Assembly: GCA_964369725.1 (NCBI GenBank)
Contig: CAYJGC010000065.1
Span: forward strand, 1 to 7,162
Reading direction: 5' to 3'
Source: Paraeggerthella sp964369725
GTDB taxonomy: Bacteria; Actinomycetota; Coriobacteriia; Coriobacteriales; Eggerthellaceae
DNA: 7,162 nucleotides
Below, one piece after another: positions 1 to 6,210 of the stretch (positions are counted from its first letter, which is position 1; every line of letters begins with the position of its first letter). Under the pieces are notes generated by a model. That model saw nothing but the letters and a program-made list of their open reading frames with translations, searched no databases and was not told the origin of the DNA. Position numbers and translations under genes: made by a program.

Positions 1-64
1 AAATTTCTTGAAAACTTTTTTCTTTGTTGTGCTTGAGAGAAAAGTTGTTTGGTTTTCTTCGCAT
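1..64 (-). CDS. Possible start of a further operon gene, cut by the window edge
   Basis: An ATG at 64-62 opens a frame with 21 full codons and no stop before the left edge. The visible peptide starts MRRKPNNFSLKHNK and is basic and polar. It lies 22 bp after the stop of the heparinase-like gene on the same strand, a spacing that fits continuation of the operon. There is no convincing Shine-Dalgarno sequence in front of the ATG, and a 21-codon open frame can occur by chance in this A-rich stretch. Nothing in the peptide identifies a family. If real, its position would suit a flippase, polymerase or glycosyltransferase, but that is only a guess from context. Confidence 0.3.
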   Translation of the reverse strand, partial: MRRKPNNFSLKHNKEKSFQEI

Positions 65-86
65 TAAAAGCGCCGCACTTACACTC

Positions 87-2000
87 TCAGTTGGACACGT
101 GCATATCTTCGCGCGTTTTGCATGACACGCTTGTTTCGAAGCTCTGATCTCCTTCGAAATCCCAGGTGAGAGCGAAACAGCTCTCAACAATGCCATAACG
201 CGGTGACCAGGTAGCTGCTGTTACGGTCGGTTCTCCAAGATTGCAACATACTGAAATATCGTTTCCTGCAACATAAAGAACCACGCCATCTTTTGTAACA
301 TGAGGCACCTCTTCGCTAATCACAAGCAAACGATGTCTAGCACTCTTGCTACCAAGGCCTTTCAGACAGTCTTTGATGCAAACTGCATAGTCTCCCATAA
401 CGACACTTCTTTGATGTATGGCTGGACTATAGCCGTTGTGACTTGCGCACACAAAGCACTCGCCTACCTCCTCAATACGAGCCTCCGCACGCTCTCCCCA
501 CAAAAATGCGCCAAGCATCTTGGATTGATCTTTCCCCTCTACCTGTACCGTACTATGCGCAGCGGTAGAACGAAAGTAATTGCGCACAGCTTGATCGCCG
601 TTGTATCTATACGTTCCCGAATCAATCACAATCGGACTTCCATCGAAGTACATCTGCACGCTTAATGCGTCGGCATGCCCATGCGCAGCAATGCTACCAA
701 ATCCTAATGGCCCGTGATCAACCCCTGCCACAAGGCGATCATCGCTTGAGCGTAAAATGCTAACACCACCATCGGGATATACCCTACAGGGATTTTGATA
801 ATCTCTCGAAGCATCTCCGCAGTTAAGCTCCCTGTTTTCGATCTTATCATAGAGCCAACAAGATGTTTCATCTTCGATTCGAATGGGCATCCAATCCATG
901 AGCTCATTCGACAATTCCATCCCCAATAAAACTAGAGCATGTTCAGGATGACATGGTTTTACTGAAGATAGATTAAGGATAATTCCTTCATCATTGTCTC
1001 CAAATTCAAGATAGCGTTGCCCGCCAACCTTGCAGTCATAGACATATTTACAACACTTTGACAAAAGGTCTTCCCAGCTTGGCGGTACGGGAAATCCTGA
1101 AGCTTGTCGAACATGCAGGTATAAACCGTATGCTTCCATAACAAAGGTCTGATAGTGAAGCGACTGCTCTTTGTTAACGCCGTCGGGATGCGTCTGGAGA
1201 AAAAGCTCCCGGTTTAACATGGCAAAAGCATCAGCCCCCCAGCGCTCTTCTCCATATACATACCCCGCGACTCCCAGCGCAACCGCCTCAACAATGCAAT
1301 GATTATTAGCAGAACTATAGCGAGAAATATGCTGAGATACGTAGGCAATCATATTTACCGCCCCAGTCGATATGCGCTCAGACAACGCCCCGACGCGGTC
1401 TCTTTCTAAATCAGGCAGCTTTGATTTTGCCGCATCAAGAAATGCCGCCGCAAACATCCAATTGATTGAGCGAATGGCAACCTCCATGGCACTTGCCCAG
1501 GCCGGTCCCCATAAAAAGGGGTTAACCTTGCTCCAATCATCTAAGATATCTTGGATTTCACTAAGATAGACAAGATCACCCGTAGCATAAAGATTTTTTG
1601 CAAAGCATGCTACTTGATGATGTCGATTCAATTCCCAATTTGTACGAATATCCCCTGGAGCATCCGCAGCTCCAGGGCTAATGTCATACGAAAATACAAG
1701 AGGCCAGTCAGCATCTGTCTGAAACCCAGCAAGCCACTTTCTGTTGCACTCACGGTAAGATAAATTACCCAACAACTCTATTTCCAGCTGCGCAGAAAAA
1801 GCTTCATTTTTCCAATTGATTCCGAGCATCGACCAGTCTGCATCCGCCACAACAACGCCATCGTAAGAAGCATCCCAAACAGCGACTTTATTTGCATACT
1901 TCGTGCGCTCGCGTTTTTGGAGACCTCTCTGAACTACGCGCCAAATAACCTCTTTTGAGCTCATTGCCATCAGTCTTCGAAGCTTCCATTCGAGACCCAC
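87..2000 (-). CDS. Heparinase II/III-family protein (putative polysaccharide lyase)
   Basis: A complete 637-residue protein with a GTG start. An AGAGG lies 7 bp upstream, inside the end of wecB, and the gap to the wecB stop is 2 bp. The length and layout match heparinase II/III-like proteins of exopolysaccharide clusters: an N-terminal helical (alpha/alpha toroid) domain to about residue 370, then a beta-rich C-terminal domain. Recognisable family blocks are NRHHQ (125-129), NNHCIVEA (232-239), EQSLHYQTF (278-286), GDNDEG (334-339), AHGHADALS (439-447), DSGTYRYNGD (460-469) and YFRSTAAHSTV (475-485). By analogy with heparinase II and III, the likely catalytic residues are N233, H234, Y283 and H440 or H442. 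Such enzymes cleave uronic-acid polysaccharides by beta-elimination, which fits a cluster that makes ManNAcA. No signal peptide or membrane segment is visible; the N-terminus is amphipathic and basic. The exact substrate, and even lyase activity, cannot be read from the sequence. Confidence 0.88.
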   Translation of the reverse strand: MGLEWKLRRLMAMSSKEVIWRVVQRGLQKRERTKYANKVAVWDASYDGVVVADADWSMLGINWKNEAFSAQLEIELLGNLSYRECNRKWLAGFQTDADWPLVFSYDISPGAADAPGDIRTNWELNRHHQVACFAKNLYATGDLVYLSEIQDILDDWSKVNPFLWGPAWASAMEVAIRSINWMFAAAFLDAAKSKLPDLERDRVGALSERISTGAVNMIAYVSQHISRYSSANNHCIVEAVALGVAGYVYGEERWGADAFAMLNRELFLQTHPDGVNKEQSLHYQTFVMEAYGLYLHVRQASGFPVPPSWEDLLSKCCKYVYDCKVGGQRYLEFGDNDEGIILNLSSVKPCHPEHALVLLGMELSNELMDWMPIRIEDETSCWLYDKIENRELNCGDASRDYQNPCRVYPDGGVSILRSSDDRLVAGVDHGPLGFGSIAAHGHADALSVQMYFDGSPIVIDSGTYRYNGDQAVRNYFRSTAAHSTVQVEGKDQSKMLGAFLWGERAEARIEEVGECFVCASHNGYSPAIHQRSVVMGDYAVCIKDCLKGLGSKSARHRLLVISEEVPHVTKDGVVLYVAGNDISVCCNLGEPTVTAATWSPRYGIVESCFALTWDFEGDQSFETSVSCKTREDMHVSN

Positions 2001-2002
2001 AA

Positions 2003-3124
2003 CTACACCTCTTCTTCTAACACGTCCACAATTCGCCTGCTCGCATATCCATCGCCATAGGGGCTTGACGCACGCGCCATGGCTTCATAGGCAGTGGAAT
2101 CGTCAAGTAATTCGCAAAAAGCGCGGTACACCAAATCTTCTCCGGTTCCTACAAGGCGGAGCGCCCCAGCCTCAATTCCCTCAGGTCGCTCAGTCGTATC
2201 CCTCATCACAAGAACAGGCTTGCCGAGCGAAGCTGCCTCCTCTTGGATACCACCGGAATCCGTAAGGATTAAGTAGCTAACAGCCATCAAATTATGGAAA
2301 TCAAAAACCGGCAAGGGCTCAACAACACACAATCGGTCGAATCCCTCCAATTCAGCGTCAACCGCAGCACGCACCTCAGGATTCATATGAAGAGAATACA
2401 CAGCCTTGATATCTGGACGCTCCTCGATTGCTCGACGAATAGCTCGAAACATGCCACGCATAGTCTCTCCGTGATTCTCTCGGCGATGCGCCGTAAACAA
2501 AATGAGTCGCGAACCCTGCGCCCAATCTAGAATAGGGTGAGACCATTCTTGCCTCACCGTTGTGCGCAAGGCATCAATTCCTGTATTACCCGTGACATGT
2601 ACCCTTTCAGCAGGTTTACCTTCTGCCAAAAGATTGCACCTTGAGGCTTCGGTTGGCGCAAAATACCATTTAGAAACTATGTCCACAGCCTGACGATTGA
2701 ATTCTTCTGGCCACGGCGAATATATATCGTAGGTGCGAAGACCCGCCTCCACGTGTCCAACGGGAATCCGCAAATAAAAGCAAGCAAGAGCGGCTGCAAA
2801 AGATGTAGTGGTATCACCATGAACAAGAACAACATCTGGGCAAGACTGCTCAAGGATTTCTTTCATTCCAAACAACACGTCATAGGTAACATCGAACAGT
2901 GTTTGGCCAGACCTCATAATAGAAAGGTCATAATCTGGCACAACATCGAAAGCCGATAATACTTGATCAAGCATCTCTCGATGCTGCCCTGTGACACAGA
3001 CAATTGCCTCAAGCTTATCGGGCCTTGCCTTCAGCTCGTTTACAAGCGGACACATTTTGATAGCTTCAGGACGTGTTCCAAAAACGAGCATGATTTTTTT
3101 CTTCAACAGACTCTCCTTGGGCAT
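2003..3124 (-). CDS. wecB: UDP-N-acetylglucosamine 2-epimerase (non-hydrolysing)
   Basis: Interconverts UDP-GlcNAc and UDP-ManNAc in the cytoplasm and so supplies the substrate of the neighbouring WecC. The protein is full length (373 residues from the ATG). It has the family blocks FGTRPEAIKM (15-24), HGDTTT (102-107), GHVEAGLRT (123-131), PEEFNR (139-144), TAHRREN (211-217) and TDSGGIQEEA (288-297). D103, E127, E140/E141 and H213 are the expected catalytic or UDP-binding positions. The ATG overlaps the wecC stop by one base (TAATG). However, a much better Shine-Dalgarno, AAGGAG at 3113-3118, sits 6 bp before an in-frame TTG at 3106. A start there gives MKKKIMLVFGTRPE, typical of the family, so the true start may be codon 7 (3106). 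The alternative names mnaA and wecB describe the same activity. A hydrolysing epimerase (NeuC type) is unlikely given the wecC partner. Confidence 0.96.
   Translation of the reverse strand: MPKESLLKKKIMLVFGTRPEAIKMCPLVNELKARPDKLEAIVCVTGQHREMLDQVLSAFDVVPDYDLSIMRSGQTLFDVTYDVLFGMKEILEQSCPDVVLVHGDTTTSFAAALACFYLRIPVGHVEAGLRTYDIYSPWPEEFNRQAVDIVSKWYFAPTEASRCNLLAEGKPAERVHVTGNTGIDALRTTVRQEWSHPILDWAQGSRLILFTAHRRENHGETMRGMFRAIRRAIEERPDIKAVYSLHMNPEVRAAVDAELEGFDRLCVVEPLPVFDFHNLMAVSYLILTDSGGIQEEAASLGKPVLVMRDTTERPEGIEAGALRLVGTGEDLVYRAFCELLDDSTAYEAMARASSPYGDGYASRRIVDVLEEEV
3107..3118 (-). promoter_or_regulatory. Ribosome binding site favouring a TTG start for wecB
   Basis: AAGGAG at 3118-3113 on the minus strand lies 6 bases before a TTG codon at 3106-3104, in frame with wecB. 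It is by far the best ribosome binding site near the gene start. The ATG at 3124 has only AGG about 6 bases ahead of it. The shorter protein would begin directly at the conserved nucleotide-binding strand, as is usual for this enzyme. Confidence 0.6.
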
Positions 3125-4350
3125 TACAACCTGTGAACGTTGGAGCTAGAATCGCATACATTTCGCGTATCGAGAACAACGACATTGTCAAGAGCCGAAA
3201 GGTCTTCCCTTAACTGGGAATGTCCAACCATGACAACTACCATTTCCAGACCATCTAAAAACTCTGTCATCGAATGCACCTGGTTAGGGACGACACCAGG
3301 CTCTACCCAGGGGTCATAAACCCTAATTAAGTTGCTTGGCAATCTTCTCTCCAGCAACTCAAGCATCTGCAACGTAGGGCTTTCACGAGTATCATCAACG
3401 TTTTCTTTGTACGTAAGCCCATACACCCCAACGCGAGAAACATCTGTAATATTGTTCTCTGCCATAAGCTCAAATATACGATCGAGAACAAAATCTGGCA
3501 TTGAATCATTGGCTTTGCGAGCCGCAAGAATCACATTAGCAAGACTCGGATATCCTCCGACCAAAAACCAAGGATCTACGCTTATACAATGCCCTCCTAC
3601 ACCAGGACCAGGTGAAAGAATGTTCACCCTTGGATGCTTGTTAGCAATGCGAATGATTTCATAAACATCCATGTCGTCGCTTCGGCAAATTTTTGCAAGC
3701 TCGTTAGCGTAAGCGATGTTGATGTCACGAAAAGTATTTTCTACCACCTTAGTCATTTCAGCTGTACGAATATCCGTTACTATTATTTCGCCTTCGCAAA
3801 ATAATGCATAGAGCTCTTTGATTTGCTCGCCAATTTCAGGGCTATCTGCCCCTATGGTGCGACTATTTTTTCGCAGTTCATGAAGCATGTCACCCGGTAT
3901 TATCCGCTCTGGGGCATGAACAAGATGGATGTCTTTGCCTACCGCAATCTGGCGCGCTTCTATGACGGGACGCACAGACCCATCAACAGTGCCTGGCGAT
4001 ATCGTGGATTCAATCACCACAATTGCACCCTTAGGAGCAACATCGAGCACCTTTTCAACCGCACTAACCACATAGGAAGGGTCTATCTTTTTGGATAGTT
4101 TGTCATATGGGGTTGGCACGCTTACAATATAGATTTCACAGCATGCGTATTCTGCAGAAAACTCAATACCTGCTTCAACGGCCACGGAAAACAGCTCTTC
4201 TAACCCGTCTTCTTTAAAGGTGGTCATCCCTTTGTTTAAAGTAGCAACCAACTTCTCGTTGTAGTCAGTACCTACAACCTTAACACCGCAGCTTGCAAAC
4301 ATAAGTGCAGTTGGCAAACCAATATATCCCAGCCCTATTACGTTAATCAT
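3124..4350 (-). CDS. wecC: UDP-N-acetyl-D-mannosamine dehydrogenase
   Basis: An NAD-dependent four-electron oxidation of UDP-ManNAc to UDP-ManNAcA. The 408-residue protein has the three-domain layout of UDP-sugar 6-dehydrogenases: the NAD-binding GLGYIGLP loop (6-13); the central helical domain with AEMTKVVENTFRD (197-209), where K201 is the conserved lysine; the catalytic PGVGGHCISVDPWF segment (249-262) with nucleophile C255; and a C-terminal UDP-binding domain with TYKENVDDTRESP (313-325). HCI-VDPWF is the form typical of ManNAc dehydrogenases; UDP-glucose dehydrogenases lack it. The ATG overlaps the stop of the upstream GT26 gene as ATGA, with GGGGTGG about 6 bp ahead. Having wecB next in the operon supports the ManNAcA assignment. 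UDP-GlcNAc dehydrogenase (WbpA type) is the main alternative. Confidence 0.94.
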   Translation of the reverse strand: MINVIGLGYIGLPTALMFASCGVKVVGTDYNEKLVATLNKGMTTFKEDGLEELFSVAVEAGIEFSAEYACCEIYIVSVPTPYDKLSKKIDPSYVVSAVEKVLDVAPKGAIVVIESTISPGTVDGSVRPVIEARQIAVGKDIHLVHAPERIIPGDMLHELRKNSRTIGADSPEIGEQIKELYALFCEGEIIVTDIRTAEMTKVVENTFRDINIAYANELAKICRSDDMDVYEIIRIANKHPRVNILSPGPGVGGHCISVDPWFLVGGYPSLANVILAARKANDSMPDFVLDRIFELMAENNITDVSRVGVYGLTYKENVDDTRESPTLQMLELLERRLPSNLIRVYDPWVEPGVVPNQVHSMTEFLDGLEMVVVMVGHSQLREDLSALDNVVVLDTRNVCDSSSNVHRL

Positions 4351-5162
4351 GAAAGGCCACCCCTGTCTTTGCCATATTTACTTGCAAGCACATATGAAAC
4401 AAACCTGATATTACCAATAATATAGCGCCTCCATAGCCTTTTTGGCTCCTGAATGAAACGATACAACCACTCAAAGCCCCCCTCTTGAATCCATTTGGGA
4501 GCTCTTTGAGTAACGCCTGCAACAACATCAAAACTACCGCCTACCCCCATAACAAAAGGGATGTTCAATTTTTCAAGATTCTCATGTATCCAGTATTCTT
4601 TTTTTGGCGAAGAAAACGCCACGAATAGCATGTCTGCGCCTGATGAAGCCATGTCAGCAACAATGTCGTCAACCTCATCTTCATTGAAATACCCATTCCG
4701 ATATCCCACCACGCAAAGCGAGGGATACCGAAGCTCCAACTTTGTCTTAGTCTCCTGAATAACTTCTTCTTTTGCCCCAAAAAGATACACGGTGTAGCTC
4801 TTTTCAGCGGCAACTTCAACGAGATTCAAAAATAAATCAATGCCGGTAACCCGTTCAGAAATGGGTAGCCCTCGTGTTTTTGCCGCCCAAACAATAGAAG
4901 CACCATCGGCGTTTATAAGAGGGCATTGATTAACTATAGAAGTCAAAGCTGCATCATCGCGCATGAGATTGATTTTTGAGGCGTTTATTACTACGTGCTG
5001 AACCGGAGTCTTTCGTGCGATAATCTTTTCAACTTCAACAACTGTTTCTTTAAGTGTCAGATTATTAACGTAGGTATTAAGCAATGGGTAGCGTCCAGGA
5101 GCAGGATTGGGGCACGGATCGCTAAAACTACCGGCACACTTACGTGCGGAAGATTCATTCAC
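4347..5162 (-). CDS. WecG/TagA/CpsF (GT26) family glycosyltransferase
   Basis: Probably adds the second sugar to an undecaprenyl-diphosphate-linked monosaccharide at the inner face of the membrane. TagA homologues transfer ManNAc and WecG homologues transfer ManNAcA; the adjoining wecC and wecB favour ManNAcA. The 271-residue protein has the family blocks VINASKINLM (58-67), NADGASIVWA (84-93) with the presumed catalytic D86, ERVTGIDLF (103-111), GVGGSFDVVAG (206-216), RAPKW (220-224), GGFEWLYRF (228-236) and EPKRLWRRY (239-247). The basic C-terminal segment matches the membrane-binding tail described for TagA. The usual PKQE segment reads PKKE (186-189). The GTG start follows the upstream TAG stop with no gap, and GGAAGGG lies 10 bp ahead. 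About 25 residues precede the conserved core and look unstructured. Confidence 0.93.
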   Translation of the reverse strand: MNESSARKCAGSFSDPCPNPAPGRYPLLNTYVNNLTLKETVVEVEKIIARKTPVQHVVINASKINLMRDDAALTSIVNQCPLINADGASIVWAAKTRGLPISERVTGIDLFLNLVEVAAEKSYTVYLFGAKEEVIQETKTKLELRYPSLCVVGYRNGYFNEDEVDDIVADMASSGADMLFVAFSSPKKEYWIHENLEKLNIPFVMGVGGSFDVVAGVTQRAPKWIQEGGFEWLYRFIQEPKRLWRRYIIGNIRFVSYVLASKYGKDRGGLS

Positions 5163-5945
5163 CTAACACGCACCCTTCCCCGTAAACACCACTGCTACTG
5201 TCTTTGCTATCAGCTTCAAATCGGTCTTTACAGAACGTCTCTCTATATATCTAAAATCTAGTTCTACCATTTCGTCAAAATCCACGTCACTTCGCCCGCT
5301 CACTTGCCAGCAGCCTGTAATACCAGGCTTTATCGATAGTCTTCGCATATCGCGCGCGCGATATTGAGCAACCTCACTTGGCAATGATGGCCGCGGACCC
5401 ACAACAGACAAATCACCCGCCAAGCAATTTAAGAACTGCGGTAGTTCATCAATGGAGTGCTTGCGAATAAAACGACCTATGGGTGTAACACGTGGGTCGT
5501 CTTTTATCTTAAATAACGGCCCATCGGTATCATTCATATCTTGAAGGTCTGTCAACCGTTCATCAGCACCCTTATGCATAGAGCGAAATTTATATATACG
5601 AAATGTACGTATTTCACCATTGCGACCCAAGCGCCCAACGCGGTCTTGCGTATACAGCGGAAACCCAGGGCTTTCCATGCGAATAGCAAGACAAAGCAGC
5701 ACACCTGGAATGAAGAAAACAACGATAACCATTACACTAAAAACAATATCGAATAAACGCTTAATAACACCGTAGGCCTTGCGGCTTTTGTCGGCACAAC
5801 AAGCACATGTCTCAAACGACACTTCTCCTTGTTGCAGATTATGTCGGGAAGAGCATGAGTCAACAAGCGCTTTGTTCGTATCAGGTTGCGTGTCTGCCAT
5901 ATTTCCAAAGTCGCTACTTGACAATAGTTTTCCGCATCCATTCAT
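5163..5945 (-). CDS. Undecaprenyl-phosphate sugar-1-phosphate transferase (monotopic bacterial sugar transferase)
   Basis: Initiates repeat-unit assembly by moving a sugar-1-phosphate from a UDP-sugar to undecaprenyl phosphate. Numbered from the ATG (260 residues), the conserved core starts at KRLFDIVFS (62-70). It continues with a hydrophobic helix (about 67-88, containing a proline, as in re-entrant helices of this family), then TQDRVGRLG (99-107), YKFRSMH (118-124), the DELPQ segment (166-170) with the catalytic D166-E167 pair, GDLSVVGPRP (177-186), KPGITG (206-211) and WQVSGR (213-218). It lacks the multi-helix N-terminal domain of WbaP-type enzymes and so resembles the short PglC/WcaJ-C type. 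The first 60 residues are not conserved and hold a CxCC cluster (47-50). The sugar moved (Gal, Glc, GlcNAc and others) is not readable. An in-frame TTG at 5960 is an alternative start giving 265 residues. Neither start has a good Shine-Dalgarno; I prefer the ATG because the TTG lies inside a small hairpin. Confidence 0.94.
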   Translation of the reverse strand: MNGCGKLLSSSDFGNMADTQPDTNKALVDSCSSRHNLQQGEVSFETCACCADKSRKAYGVIKRLFDIVFSVMVIVVFFIPGVLLCLAIRMESPGFPLYTQDRVGRLGRNGEIRTFRIYKFRSMHKGADERLTDLQDMNDTDGPLFKIKDDPRVTPIGRFIRKHSIDELPQFLNCLAGDLSVVGPRPSLPSEVAQYRARDMRRLSIKPGITGCWQVSGRSDVDFDEMVELDFRYIERRSVKTDLKLIAKTVAVVFTGKGAC

Positions 5946-5950
5946 CTTGT

Positions 5951-5962
5951 CTTTGCACAAAG
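5951..5962 (-). repeat. Small inverted repeat over the alternative TTG start
   Basis: CTTTG-TG-CAAAG forms a perfect 5-bp palindrome arm pair. It contains the in-frame TTG at 5960-5958 and ends 5 bp before the ATG at 5945. In RNA it could form only a very short hairpin. It immediately follows the T-run of the leader hairpin and may compete with it or merely be chance. Confidence 0.35.
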
Positions 5963-5991
5963 AAAAAAAGGGGGGTACCTACGCACCCTTT
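5963..5991 (-). terminator. Terminator-like hairpin in the operon leader (possible attenuator)
   Basis: On the minus strand AAAGGG (5991-5986) can pair with CCCTTT (5972-5967) across a 13-base loop, or GGGT (5988-5985) with ACCC (5976-5973) across 8 bases. Six C and seven T (5975-5963) form the 3' side. The structure begins at the predicted transcription start of the polysaccharide operon and ends just before its first codons. It could attenuate the operon, or stop read-through from tRNA-Arg upstream. The stem is short, so termination strength is uncertain. Confidence 0.45.
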
Positions 5992-5997
5992 GATTTG

Positions 5998-6026
5998 ATT
6001 ATAGGCGCGCGAACAATAGGTTTCAA
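5998..6026 (-). promoter_or_regulatory. Sigma-70-type promoter of the polysaccharide operon
   Basis: The -35 box TTGAAA (6026-6021) is separated by exactly 17 bp from a perfect -10 box TATAAT (6003-5998). Transcription would start near A5991, about 31 bases before the TTG and 46 before the ATG of the first gene. No other promoter this good is visible for the five genes that follow, and their near-zero spacing implies one long transcript. Confidence 0.85.
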
Positions 6027-6035
6027 GTCGGTTAG

Positions 6036-6059
6036 CTAGTATGTTTGCAACCAGACTAG
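6036..6059. repeat. Imperfect inverted repeat upstream of the -35 box
   Basis: Arms CTAGT (6036-6040) and ACTAG (6055-6059) flank a nearly palindromic GTTTGCAAC centre (6043-6051). It is centred roughly 57 bp before the predicted transcription start, a position where activators often bind. The arms are only 5 bp, so it could be chance. Confidence 0.3.
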
Positions 6060-6093
6060 ATAAACTCACAACTTTTATATACTTATCACTAAT

Positions 6094-6113
6094 ATGTATC
6101 ATTTTTGATACAT
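6094..6113. repeat. Perfect 8-bp inverted repeat with 4-bp spacer
   Basis: ATGTATCA (6094-6101) and TGATACAT (6106-6113) are exact reverse complements around TTTT. The repeat lies 12 bp past the encoded CCA of tRNA-Arg and about 70 bp before the operon -35 box. No T-run follows on the minus strand and the stem is AT-rich, so it is a poor terminator. A regulator-binding site or a tRNA trailer hairpin are the main options. Confidence 0.6.
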
Positions 6114-6125
6114 GACTGCAATTCA

Positions 6126-6201
6126 TGGCGCCCCCGGGCCGATTCGAACGGCCGGCACCCGCTTTAGGAGAGCGGTGCTCTGTCCCCTGAGCTACGGAGG
6201 C
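6126..6201 (-). tRNA. tRNA-Arg (anticodon CCT), CCA encoded
   Basis: A full cloverleaf can be folded on the minus strand. The acceptor stem is GCCTCCG with CGGGGGC (one T-G pair), the D-stem GCTC/GAGC, the anticodon stem CCGCT/AGCGG with loop CTCCTAA, and the T-arm GGCCG-TTCGAAT-CGGCC. The anticodon CCT reads AGG arginine codons. Discriminator G at 6129 is followed by genomic CCA at 6128-6126; the mature body is 6129-6201. The gene sits between the HAD phosphatase and the polysaccharide operon, with its 3' end facing the operon. No canonical terminator lies directly behind it; the first candidate is the leader hairpin some 135 bp on. Confidence 0.96.
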
Positions 6202-6210
6202 GTGTCGGGT

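Noticed and set aside
300..665. Plus-strand open frame of 121 codons inside the heparinase-like gene
   Set aside because: It lies antisense to a gene with clear family motifs, has no recognisable domain, and its composition is what an antisense frame would give. The other plus-strand frames across 1370-5950 were set aside for the same reason.
3160..3200. TTGACA on the minus strand near 3185, at the end of wecC, as a promoter for wecB
   Set aside because: The bases at the -10 position (TACGCG or shifted by one) fit poorly, and gene overlaps point to co-transcription.
5540..5580. TTGACA on the minus strand near 5550 as a possible internal promoter
   Set aside because: No acceptable -10 box occurs 16-18 bp downstream; it lies inside the conserved part of the sugar transferase gene.
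6094..6113. Inverted repeat considered as the tRNA-Arg terminator
   Set aside because: Only two of eight stem pairs are G-C and no T-run follows on the minus strand; kept as an unexplained repeat instead.
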